Of a stretch of DNA of 64,000 nt, positions 39,701-52,600 are shown one piece after another; the stretch's first letter is position 1; each line of letters starts with the position of its first letter. The notes under the pieces were generated by a model, which ran no database searches, was not told the DNA's origin, and was given only the letters and a program-made list of their open reading frames with translations. This stretch comes from Diphasiastrum complanatum (lineage: Eukaryota > Streptophyta > Lycopodiopsida > Lycopodiales > Lycopodiaceae): positions 48,944,877-49,008,876 of the forward strand of contig CM055100.1 of assembly GCA_029204225.1 (NCBI GenBank), read 5' to 3'. A program made the translations under genes and the position numbers.

Positions 39701-42700
39701 GGCATCACCTTAAACTCATAATGACCGTGACGAGTCCTAAAAGCTGTTTTCGAGACATCTTCCGATTTTATACGGACTTGATGATATCCCGATCTGAGGT
39801 CTATTTTGCTGAAAAACTTAGCCCCGTCGAGTTGATCAAACAACTCGTCTGCCCGAGGCATAGGGTATTTATTCTTAATTGTGACTTTATTGAGGGCTCT
39901 GTAATCTACGCAAAGACGCATAGACCCCTCCTTCTTTTTCACCAATAGGACTGGTGAGGCCCATGGTGAGCTACTGGTCTGAATTTGGCCTTTCCCAAGA
40001 TAGTCTGTTAACTGCCTAGTTATTTCTTCATCCTCTGTTCGGCTGACCCGATACGGAGGTTTAGAAACAGGTGCTGTACCTGGTACTAGGTTTATTACAT
40101 GATCTACCTCTCTGCTAGGTGGTAAACCATGTGGCAAATCTTCAGGAAAAACATCTTTAAATTTAGACAATAAAGTTTCTAATTTACTGATTTTCTGCTG
40201 AATAGAACTGGAAATAGAAACTTCAGGAATAAACTGAAAGTCACATAAGAATACCTGATGGTCTTCGTCTCCGATTAGCTGACAGAGCTCTGAACTGCAG
40301 ACCATAGGGCTGTTGGGAACATCATGCTCCCCATGCAACTGGATCTCTCGGCCTTTATACTGAAAGCTGAGGGTGTTCTCCTGATAGTTTCTGTGGAGGG
40401 AAGGTCCTAAACTGTAGAGCCAATCTCTCCCGAGAACAATGTCTGTTCGATCCAGGTGCATTATCTGAAAGTTTATTTGATCTTGGTACCCCTGAATACC
40501 AAGATTTAACTTACTTACCATAGTTTCCCATATTTTTTTATCTTCACCCTTAGCTAATGAAACTATGTACCTATGCTGACTAGGTACTTCTGGTAGTTTA
40601 AGCTTTTTAACCAGGGTGTGGTTGATGAAATTATGGGTTGCCCCATCATCAACCATGACTCTTACTGACTGGTTACCAACTTTCCCATGCATACGTACTA
40701 GGTCATGCGGCCCAAAGCTGAAGGGTCTCGCTAGCATTGCAGAGGTCAGCTGGCAACAGTGTTCATGATCTTCATGATACACTTTGATCTCGGAAGCTGC
40801 CGAGTCACTGGGGAAACATACAGTCTGAACAAGATGAACTTGTTTTTTATCTTTTTTAGTGAAAGGCCCCTTGGGACACTGTCTGACTGTGTGTCCCTTG
40901 CCCATACACACAAAGCACAAACGTTCTTGTTTGGCTTTCTCAAAATCATCTGGTTTTAAGGGCTGTATGTGTGAAGGGCGTTTCTGAGGAGCTTCACCTT
41001 TAAATTTATCTTCTTTCTTTCTTTTTAAAAATTTCTTTTTAAATTGAAAGTCTTTCTGAGGAAGCTGCTCAGAAAGTGGTTGCTGTCTCGCTCTCTTCCT
41101 ACCCACTGAATCATCATAGATTTGAGCATATCTGAGAGCTTGCTCAAGGGTAGTAGGCGAGTTTCTCTGGACCTCTACTTTATATTCATCTTTGAGGCCA
41201 CGGACAAATCCCCTGATTTTTTGATAGTCATCCATATTTTTAATCTTTAAAATTGCCTCTCGATACTGCGAGATATATTGGATGAGGGACTTGTCCATTA
41301 CTGTTCTTTCCCAGGCTTCCCAGGTTCTATCAAGTTCATTCTCTGGTAGAAATTCTCTTAGGAAAGCTTCTTCAAAAGCTTTCCATGACCGGGGAGTCTG
41401 CCCAGTCTCCTGGAGATTTAACCACCACTTATAGGCCATAGGCCCTAAAGAAAGACTGGCCTCAATTGCTTGCAAATGGTCAGGGGTCTGTTTAAGAGCA
41501 TGAATGTTCTTCCATTTGCTGAGGAAGGTTTGTAGAATATCTGCATTTCTATCCTTCTCTTCCCCATTAAAAGTAGGAGGCTTTAAATCTTTAAAAACAC
41601 TGGGGTGAGACCGTAAAGTCTCACCCGAAACTGATGGAAGTGGAGAAGGGGATAACTGAGAAGTGGAGGGAAGGCTTCCTTTCGCGGAGCTCAAAATCAA
41701 GTTTTTGAGTTCAGCGAACGAGTCGTCCACACTGGACTTGAAATTGGCTAATGCCAGCTTCAGTTCATCCACTTCTGTTACCAATTGGAGGAACTGCTCC
41801 TTGGTAACCAGTTCGTCGAGTTCTTCGGCGAACTGTTCCTGTTCTTCTACTTCCATGGGTTCCTTCCCTTTTCTGTAAGCCAAGGCTTCTGTTTCAAGTT
41901 CGTCGAAGCCTCTCTCCTGGGGTTGATCAGGTCCCTGAGGAGTGGTCATCTTCGAAACTGAAAGAGAGCTACCTTAACTTCTGAAGGAAAAAAGTCTAAA
42001 AGACTAATTTACAACTGTACAAGGGAAAGGAAAGATGACTTAGCTGTTTCTGAGGACTGTACTTCCAAAGAAAGAATCAAGAAAAGCCCTTTCAGCTCTT
42101 CCTCCACTGCTTTCAGATCTGCTGTCCGGAAAAATCAGAGATCAAGGTACCAAGAAAAAGAAACAAACTTCTGATCGTCTTGGCCCCTTCCCTCGCTGTC
42201 TGAGGTGTATACTTTTTGCTCCAAAATTCCCGTTTTAGGACCCAAAACAGTTGCAAACTTGTGGTTCCTGCCAAAGACCTTCAGCGCTGGACCTGCACCC
42301 ACGATTCTGTCTCAGATCCGCTCCAAATTCCAGAAAATTTCACTCCAAATTCGAAGTTTCCACCCAATTTGGCAGCGCTGGACCTGCTCCACGTTTTCTA
42401 TATAAAATGTGCTCAAAAATCCACAACTGATACATAAAAATCAAGGGTAAATCCCTGATTTTTCAGCGCTGAGCTTCTACAAGGGATTGTGCCTCAAACA
42501 ACTGTAAATTCCCAGCAAATTTCAAGGATTTGAAAGCTGTTCCTACAGCGATTTTCCTCCTCAATTCTTTCCTGAGAATCTGAGAAATCTTTCCTATCTT
42601 CTGATAGCTTTCTCTACTGCTGTCCTGAACTCCCTAGGATGGAGATGGCTCTGATACCAGTGTAATAGATCCTAACACCACAGTAGGGCAAACACTAACT

Positions 42701-43484
42701 GATCCACCCAACCTTGCCTACTCCCTGATATAGAGTAAGCCCCTCCTAGCCCAGTGTGAGGACTGGTAGCATGCTACTGCCAAGTGTCGGCCACGTGGCA
42801 CTGACGTGGTCGACTGCACGTCGGGACCCAACTGGGGGCCCTATCCTGCTGACAGGGTCCCTAGGCTGTGTTAGGCCCGCCATGGCTATGGACCGTGCTG
42901 GGGCACACTACTCACACTGTCTTGCCCTGTTGGTCATGTGCGCTGGACACGACCCTGACTGTGGTATCTGACCTATCTGTGTTCTCTAGGGTTCGGCACT
43001 GGTTACGAGCTCGTAACAGTAAATCAGTGCGTACATCACTCATGGCTTCCCTAAGATGATCTCGGAATTCATGTCGTATTTAGCCCTACAAGCAATAGAC
43101 AAGACAATAGGTTCTCTCATGAAGAGCCCAAGCAATACCAATCAATAATCTGAAAAATGAGTGTACAAATGCCCCTATAAATACCCTACCACTGAACCCT
43201 AAAATAGGAATTCAAAAGTAAAGGGAGGCAAAATGTGGAGGGAAAATAGTGCGCCCTCCTACGGGCCCACACTCCACATATAACCATATAATAAGGGCCC
43301 AAGGCCAGTCAATGTCATAAAAAAGGACCCAGTGCGGGTCATAAGCATATAAAAAGGCTTTGGGGCCTGTACATGACTAATATAAAAATGCGTAACCAGA
43401 AATATACATAACCAACAGTAAATGTAAAGAGGCCTGTGGAATATATGCAAAGTAGCCCAGTAGGCCTGTATCCTATAGTCCGTA

Positions 43485-43535
<51 letters not shown>

Positions 43536-46500
43536 AGCAACAAGAGCAATGCTTAGCCAAACTGTAAAATGTGACACAATAAGCCAATATGTACTCTACC
43601 TACTTACTGGATGTAGGGCACCCCCAAAAGTCAAGATAGGGCCCCTAAACCAGATTAGACCTGTAAGGACCCACGAGTCAGTACATGACCAAAATTGTGT
43701 CCAACTGAACTTAAGACAAACTTAAGAGGCCTAAATAACTAAATACCCATGGTTACACAAATCTCAACTTTTTGGGTAAAAGTAACCTATGGATCAACTT
43801 CAGCATAGTCATTTATTTCTAACACCCTCCTTTAATTAAATGCAGAAACTGAAATTTTCACTATGTAATAAAACCAACACGTGGTATTAAATTTAAAGCT
43901 TTGCATAAAGCTTCAAATCGGACTCTAGGCAATGCCTTAGTGAAGAGGTCCACAATATTATCCTTTGTAGGACAATACTCAAATAAAATGTCGCCATCAT
44001 GAAGTCTGTCCCGAACAAAGTGATAATGGATCTCGATGTGCTTCGTCCTCGCATGAAAAACAGGATTCCGTGCAATGGCAATAGCACTTTGACTATCACT
44101 CAAGATAAGAGTGGCTGAGGGCTCGCCAAACTTCATGTCAACAAGTAGTCTTCTCAGCCATAAACACTCCGTTGTGGCTGAAAATATCGCTCTATATTTT
44201 GCCTCACTAGAATAAGTAGCAACAGTGGGCTGCTTTTTACTTGACCAAGAAATTGCAAAATTTCCATAGAAAAAGCAATGTCCACTTGAAGAGCGTCTAG
44301 TGTCTTGATCTCCACCCCAATCCGAGTCACTAAAACCAACCAAACATGCATCATCACAAGCAGGAAAAACCAGTCCATGACTTTTTGTTCCTTGAAGATA
44401 TCGAAAGATCCTCTTCAACGCTTTCCAATGTGATGTCATTGGGGCATGCATGAATTGACTCATGAGTGAGACACTATAAGAAATGTCCGGTCTTGAATTA
44501 CATAGGTAAATGAGACAGCCAATAGCTTGACAAAATAAAGTAGTATCAAATGATTCACCATCACCTTGACTACTTAATTTCAGGCGTGTCTTCATAGGTG
44601 TAGCAACCGGCTTGCAATCTTCCATCTTGAACTGCTTCAAAATCTGCCCAATGTAGCGTTCTTGAGAGATGAAAATTCGAACCCTTCTTGTACAAATTCA
44701 AGACCAAGGTAAAAGTGCAATAGGCCTAAATCTGAGGTTTCAAAAACCACCAAGATCAAGTATTATGGCATCAATCTGCTGCTCATTACTTCCCGTAATA
44801 ATAATATCATCAACATAAAGCAAAATAATGATGATATAATCTAAAGTATGCTTGACATAAAGAGTAGATTCGCTAGGACTATTAGTAAACCCATGATCAC
44901 AAAAATAGGCATGTATCTTTTGATACCACATCCTCGGGGCTTGCTTCAGTCCATAAAGTGCCTTCTTGAGAAGACAAACTTTTTTTTCTTGGCCTTCAAC
45001 CAAAAAACCAGCAGGTTGTTGAAGTACACTTCCTCATTGAGATCACCATTGAGGAATGTTGTCTTTATGTCAAGTTGTCGCAAACGCCAACCAAAATGGG
45101 CAGCCAAAGAGGTTACCCTCACGGTAGTCATCCGAGCGGTAGGAGCTAAAGTCTCTTCATAATCAATTCCCTTTTGCTGAGCATAGCCTTTGGCAACAAG
45201 CCTTGCCTTGTACCTTTCAACGGTACCATCTGCCTTATACTTGATTTTGTATACCCATTTATAACCAATTGCCTTCTTCCCATGAGGAAGATCAACAAGA
45301 ACCCAAATTTGGTTCTTCATGAGTGAGTCATACTCATCTTGCATCACATCCTCCCAACATTTCACTCCCTTGGCCTGCTCATAGAAAACAGGTTCTTCCG
45401 CAACATCTGAATGAGATGTAAGAGCATAATCTGAAAAATCAGCATAGTCCACTGATTTTGTAGAGGCACGTATCTTTCCATCATAAAATGAACTTACTTT
45501 GCTGTCCCGCAAAGTCGACAACAGCCACCGTGGGACTGTTTTGGGCTGTCCAACAGCCATGTCTCTTCTTGCAATTTGTTGTCCAAGATCTTCCGACACT
45601 GCATTTGGCTGTCCAAGATCTTCCAAAACTGATCCTTGCTGTCCAACAGTTCCTGCAGGCTGATTTTGAGCAACAATGGGCGGTTCTTGATGAACATTAG
45701 GCTCTAAACTTGATGAGGTGTTGGGCAGTTCGAAACTGGTTGATTCCTGCCCCTTATCTCCAACAATAGAAGATGGTGCCAGATCTGGAAAAACTTCAAC
45801 ATTCACACTATGTGGGCTATCCCCCTTCGAGATGTGAGTTGGGGCCACATCTAATGAATTCTTTTCATCAAAATGCACATCACGACCAATGTTTGAGGGT
45901 ACCTTTCGAATCGCCTTTTTGAACCGTGTTTGAATCGAGAAAGAATCGGCTTCTCCAGGTTCGAATCGGCGAATCGGTTTTAGGGTTTTTTTTTTTTTAA
46001 ATTAATGTCACAGCATACATATTACATATTACATATGTCATATTCCAATGTACCATGTGCATGTTTAGTTAGTGGTAAATTAGCAAATGTTCAATGATTC
46101 GAATTTCACGAAAATGACAAAACACACACACACACATAATCAAGACTCAAAAACACAAAAATACACATTATCAAACACACACACACACACATTTGTCAAA
46201 CACACACACACACACACATTTGTCAACAATCACACACACATGTCAACAGTCACACACACAACTCCACCCCTATCTCTCTCTCTCTCGGATCTCTCTGGGA
46301 ACTATCTCTGATCTCTCTCTCTCTCTCTTCAGCAATCGAAGAGTTCTTGGGCCGACGTGCTCAAGGGTTCTAAGCAGGTTATTTATGAATCTATTCAAGA
46401 ACATCAAAAACGAGATCTCAAAGCCCTCAATGTCAGGGTTAGGGGAGCTTCTTTTGCGGGCAAGGACCTCGTGGCTGAGGCAAATGCTTTCATTCATTCC

Positions 46501-46704
46501 ACCTTTGGTCTCAAAGAGGATGTCATATCTGCTGCTTGGGTGGGTAAGCCCCAACCCACCACAGTGTTTCTACAATTCAAGGATGCTTTGCTTCATCAAA
46601 AGGTTTTGCGTAAAAGAGGCTGCCTGAAGGGGTCTACTATTTCTATGGATGAAGACTTGACGCCCATTCAATGGACTGAGAGAAAGAAAATTATCGCAGA
46701 TGCT

Positions 46705-46760
<56 letters not shown>

Positions 46761-49513
46761 TTTATAGGATAGATCCATGTAAAACGGGAAAAGTCATCAA
46801 TAAAAGTCACAAAATAGATGCACTTTCCAATGGATTTGGTCCTCAAAGGACCACAAACATCACTATGAACCAAATCAAATTTATCAAGAACCCTTATAGT
46901 TCCATCAACTGGAAAAGGTCTCCTTTGAAACTTTCCAAGTATGCACCCCTCGCATACATGCCCTTCCGGCTGCTCAATAGTAGGAATGTCTTTTACCATA
47001 TTAAATGTCTTCAGCTTCTTCAAACTTGCAAAGTTGAGATGCCCAAACCTTGCATGCCACAATTCAGCTAACTGCAACAAGACATGTAGAGGGAATTCGA
47101 CGCTCATAGGTATCCATAATCATAATAAGTCAGCATGCATTGTTCCCGAAACAATAATCAAGAGTGATCTTTTAGATCCTTGACAAGATACTTATCTTCT
47201 TTAAACTCAACAACAAGACCTTGCTTCAACGTAGTTGAGACCGAAAGAAGATTCTTCTTGATTCCCGGAACATAAAGCACATTCTTAATGTACTTTTCTT
47301 CACCATTAGGCAGAATGATGGCTACAATTCCAATTCCATGAATAGAATAAGATGCATTATCCGCACATTGTACCTTGCTTCCATTTTGCACTTTCACTAA
47401 TTTAGTGAATGCTTCTTTGCGAGAAGTCATATGATGAGTAGCACCACTATCAATCACCCATTCAATGGGCTGAAAATCAGCAACTTGCAAAACAGAATCT
47501 GAATTCCTCATAGATGTAGAAGTACTAGTAAAAGCAATATTAGACACAAAAGCATAGTCTTGGTTGAAGAGATCACCACTAGCTTCAAGCTCTTGCTCCA
47601 AAGTAGCAAGTGAAGCACTAGTATCAATTCCTTTACTCTCCTCTTTCGCAAGCTTCTTCTTACAATCCTTGATGAAGTGCCCATACTTCTTGCAATAATG
47701 GCACTTCCTTTTCTTCTTTTGAGTGTTGACATCTTGACCTCCAATGGGCTTTTGCTCATCCTTGGAAGGAGGCTTCCCCTTTCCTTTTGACTTGCCTTTG
47801 CCCTTGCCTTTCGTGAGAAAAGCTTGATCTTGTTGAGTGTCACCCGCAAAATTTTGCCTCGTTTGCTCCTCTTCAAGAAGCAGCCCAACAAGTTCATCAA
47901 AGGAGAGTTGTTGTCCCCTAAGAGAGATACTCAAAGATGAAACAAATGGAAGATAAGAGGAAGGTAATGAGTTGAGAGTAATAGAAACAAATTGAGCATC
48001 CTCAATTATCTCATCAATATTGAGAAGCTCCTCACGAAGATCCTTGATTTTCGTCAAGTGATTGGTCACTTGATCCCCTTCTTGCATCTTCAACAAAGAA
48101 AGCTGATTTCTGAGATACACCACTCTTGCTGGATTTTTGACTCTATACATAGTATAAAGTGTATCCCACGCACTTTTAGATGTCTTACAAGACCCAATAT
48201 GAGGTAAGATAGATCTTTTCACAGCAAGAGCAACCATAGAATGTGCTTGTGCATCCCTTCTATCCCACTTCTTTTGTTCTTCCGAAGACGTAGAAGATGA
48301 TGATGATGATGATGATCCACGAGGTGTAGTAGGGGCCAAAGAAGGAGGCCTTTCCTCATCACCATTGACCAAATCCCACAGCTCTTTCGCTATGAGAAGA
48401 TTCTTCATCATGTAACTCCATAAGGAGTAGTTTGTGCCATCCAACCGATCTTCACTAAACAAAGAACCGATAGCTTCCGATTCTTTAGCCATTACCTCCA
48501 ACAGAATTTTAGCTAGTAGTAGATAGGAAAGAGAGCCTTTCCACAACCAAATCTACTCAAAAATTTGCAACAAACAAAGAGCGGAAAGTAGGAGCACAAG
48601 ATGTCTTTCAATCTACAACCAAAGTGCCCAAAAGATAATGGATAGATGGCTGTTTTCCTGCACAAAAAAACCGGCTTCTCGAAAATTAGGTTAGCTTCGA
48701 TTGAAGCCTACACCAAAACCTAATTAGGAAGCCAAATAGTGTGATCAACACACACTCCAATAGGGCTGTTGAAAGCGCCCTACTGCTTGCTGAGAATCTC
48801 CAAATTTCCAACCACGAGTTGACCTAACTTTGAATAGGGTTTGCTGAATTTTGGGCGCCCTCCTACACAAATGCAAACCTGAAAACAAAAACAGCAAGAT
48901 AAGAAGACACCACAACCAAAAATCAGTAGTAGATTTTTGGGTGCCCTCCTCCAAACAAAACTTGCTGAAAACTGGTTGCATAAAAATCAGATTTGAGATT
49001 CTGATTTTTGGGTGCCACAAGATGCTGAAATTTCAGAACAAAAAGCAGAGAAGCTAGGGCGCCAACATACAAGCTTGCTGCAGATCCGGTAGCTCTGATA
49101 CCATGTAGGAAAGCAAGAGTCAAGTCACCAAGATCTAGTTATCAATCAATCTCCACAAGAAACAAGAGAGAAGAGGCTGGGCGCCCAACTTTAAGAGTGA
49201 GAGAGAGAGAGAAAACAGCAACAAGAGCAATGGAGAGCAATGCTTAGCCAAACTGTAAAATGTGACACAATAAGCCAATATGTACTCTACCTACTTATTG
49301 GATGTAGGGCACCGCCAAAAGTCAAGATAGGGCCCCTAAACCAAATTAGACCTCTAAGGACCCATGAGTCAGTACATGACCAAAATTGGGTCCAACTGAA
49401 CTTAAGACAAACTTAAGATGGCCTAAATAACTAAATACCTATGGTTACACAAATCTCGACCTTTTGGGTCAAAGTAACCTATGGATTAACTTCAGCATAG
49501 TCATTTATTTTTA

Positions 49514-49601
<88 letters not shown>

Positions 49602-52600
49602 GGCCTATCTCAACATTACGCATGATACTCATATAATTGGATCTGGTACATATATAGTACAATTTGCACGTACAATGTTGTCAACAAAGAAAGGTTGCCA
49701 ATGTTGGGTGGAAGGGGACCACAAAACGCATTGTCTGATAGATACCTACAATGCAACATGCTTTTTTTGTAAGCAAATTTCAAGCTTATATAACATTCTC
49801 GATTGTAATCAAATACAACCGAACAAATACTTACAAAGTTTGAAGAGACTTCAACGACCCAATGCTTGAAGGAATGCTCCCATTGATGTTATTGCTATGT
49901 AAATACCTAACCAAATCATATGTAACTCAATAGCAAACAAGTGTGGCTAAGTTTTCATGATAAACATAAGCTAACAAATCACTAAAAAGGCATCCAAACA
50001 TTTGTTAACTTAGTGATTGTGCTCTTGCAAGTGGTAAATGGTTATGAATCCTCAAGATGCATGTTGCACAAGAATCACAACCTGAATCAGTGAACAAAGT
50101 TATTTTCACTTACAAACGAGTTAATAGTGTAAGATTCCATAGATCTGGCAATGGTCCGGCTAGCAAGTTTTGATTCAAGGAGCTGCATCAAAGCAAAACA
50201 AATATGTACCAATGTTGCATCTAGAATAGAAACCCCACATGATAAACATGTTATCTTTAACTTTATGGAGTCCACATGTCAAGTCTTCTTACAGCAGCAA
50301 CTAGGTGAAAGTTGCATACATAAAAAAACATTGACACTATCTTTCATACATTTAAATGGAGCCAACTCCTAATACTTTTCCAGTGGTGAAGAGCAATCCA
50401 GCTATGATGGAGGCTAGCAGCAAAGATCAAAGCAAAAACATTGCTGGAAATGCTACAAAAAATGATGCGAGCCTCTATAATGATAGAGAGGTAGTAAAAT
50501 GCATGTCTTAGATTAAAAAAACAACACTTACAGCTGCTGAAGGTTTGACAGTTGGTTGATGCTACTTGGTATTCGCCCAGTAAATCCATTACTAAAAAGT
50601 GACCTGCTTCACAAATACGGTTCATAAAAAATTACTCCACTGTTATATAAGCATCAACTAATTTTAAAATGAGCAAGTAAAGTATCTCATGAATCCACTT
50701 ACAGTGTAGTCAGGGAGGTCAAGTTGCCAATCTCTGGAGGGACGGTGCCATTCAAGTTGTTTTGATTCAAAAATCTGGTGTCAGCAACCACGTTAGCAAT
50801 AAATTGAAACTGGAACATAGCATAAAACACCCCACACTTTTAAATCTTATTTCTACTTGCAGCATCAAATGAATGCTCAAACTTACAAAATTTTAAGGTT
50901 GGTGAAGCCTCCAATTGCTGCAGGGACAGGTCCTGCTAAACCTCTTCCAACCAAATCTCTGGACCAAACATCAAATGGCACAAAGAAAAATGTCAAGCGC
51001 TTCATGCAGAAAGACTCGAAATGGCAAAAAAAACGTCCATAAACATGTAAAACATGATATAAGACGAGCTTTATCCTCCCAGTAAGTAGCAAACATCAAA
51101 GGCTCTTGATGACCAATTTGTAAATTGCTAGAATAATTGAGATGTCTATGTTAAAATCAGTAGGTATAACAGCCAAGTGGAATGAAAACATTATAGAGCA
51201 ACTTACAGTTTTATCACGGTTCCATTTGTACAATAAACCCCATGCCAATAAGATCCACAAGGATCGCTCCCAGACCAATTTGCAGACAGTCCACCTTTCC
51301 AGTTTTCTAAAAGGGCCTGGAGTGCTGTCACTGCATTCAAAAACACATGAACACATTTCTCAAGTTAGCAGATGCAATACACCGAAAAGCTTATAATAAG
51401 AAAAAGAGTGAAAAAACTTGAAGTAAGCAAAAGCATAAAGAATTTATAGTTATCAGACACTAACCTCGATATGCAAAAACTTTGCTTCTTAATAATTTCA
51501 TAGATCTAGATTAGAAAGTACAGATTACTCCCAAATCAAAGGATTCATTCTTCATGTCATCATAATATAGAATCCTTCACCGTCAAGCAACTTCCTGCTA
51601 CTTGATTATCCTAAGCTAATTGCCATACATGCTACTTACCGCAAGAATTAATTGGACAGTAGTACCTCCACGTGAACTGAACTCGTAATAGACAGGGCAT
51701 CTATAGATAAAATGCTCCTGGCCCAATGTAAATCTGAGGTTATGTGACAAATCTGAATCCAAATAATGTGGCAAGACTGGGACCCCTGCTATGTCTAGCT
51801 CAATGAATGAGTCAGGCTTAACCCCTAATTGTCGGCTCCAAGTACGATCAAGATATGCTCGATATAGAAAGCGTCTGATATACTGGTGAGTACCCGAGGG
51901 AAGCTCTATAATGGAGATACCAAATGACTCCTATCTGCATCTGAATATACGTAATAAGCTGGAAAGCTGCATCTATCTGTATAGGACAGCAAACTCGACA
52001 AGAAGGATCTCGTGAGGAACAAAAGGCTTCGCCCGAATAATACGAGCTAACATGGTGGTCCGTAATCTCAAGATACTGGCCCAGTGTGAGGAAGAAAGGC
52101 CAGTACACCATGTCTCTACTGCATATAAAGTTGTGGGGTTGACGATGGTATCAAAGAGTCGACACTTACTCCAAGCATCCCGAACGGACTTCCGAAAGCA
52201 AAATCTCTCTAGCAGGGAAGCATGTCCCTTCCTAAGTCAAGTGGAAGCTGCCCTGTCGCATACTGGATGTAGGGCCAAAGATAAGTATTCCCAAATATGT
52301 GTATGAAGAAACTACCTCTAGGATCTGTCCATCGAGAGTGAGCTCCTAATGCTACATGAAGGCTCGAGCAATGTTGAAGACCATAACCGTGGTCTTCCCA
52401 ATGCTCACCCCCAGGCCCCATCCGGTACAAAAGCCATGTAAACAATCCAACGGTCGTTGTAACCCCTCTCTGGTCGGAGAGACTAATCCACATCATCGGC
52501 ATAAAGAAGAATGGCAATCAGGATATCGCCAACTCTGCAACCAGAACCACAAATGACTCTCTCTAGCTCATCCATGTGTAGTCCAAAAAGAACTGGTGAA

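Larger units (their letters stand above)
36802..43018 (-). mobile_element. Gypsy-2, complete chromovirus with target duplication
   Basis: Full-length Ty3/gypsy element of 6217 bp with 358-bp LTRs, one intact polyprotein frame, primer site and polypurine tract. The 5-bp duplication GTAAA flanks it exactly (36797-36801 and 43019-43023). The LTRs differ at three positions, all transitions. It is the youngest insertion in the nest, lies in gypsy-1 gag, and is sense to the RLK. It may still be able to transpose. Confidence 0.96.
31803..43484 (-). mobile_element. Gypsy-1 chromovirus, interrupted by gypsy-2
   Basis: Ty3/gypsy element sense to the RLK. The 3' LTR is 31803-32282 and the 5' LTR remnant 43082-43484. 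The pol order is gag, protease, RT, RNase H, integrase, chromodomain. Gypsy-2 splits the gag at 36797/43019. The inner end of the 5' LTR, the primer site and the gag start are deleted, and the outer 23 bases of the 5' LTR are lost against (GA)n. There are about ten substitutions over about 400 LTR bases. It is dead by deletion and stops. Confidence 0.87.
31686..49516 (-). mobile_element. Copia-1 element, sense to the RLK, with nested insertions
   Basis: Ty1/copia element. The 5' LTR is 49104-49516 (TG..CA), PBS 49092-49103, gag-protease 48492-47158, integrase start 47107-46758, RT 45878-44740, RNase H 44640-43861, and polypurine tract 43825-43836. The 3' LTR is split into 43534-43824 and 31686-31799. 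Both outer flanks are TCTCT, consistent with a 5-bp target duplication inside the CT tail of LINE F. It has stops, a missing integrase core replaced by other DNA, and about 13 substitutions over about 290 LTR bases counted by eye. Confidence 0.88.

Noticed and set aside
46113-46262. CRISPR-like or satellite array from spaced CA repeats
   Set aside because: Units are simple CA runs joined by TTTGTCAA with variable length. This is a plant nuclear sequence, so it is a minisatellite at most.
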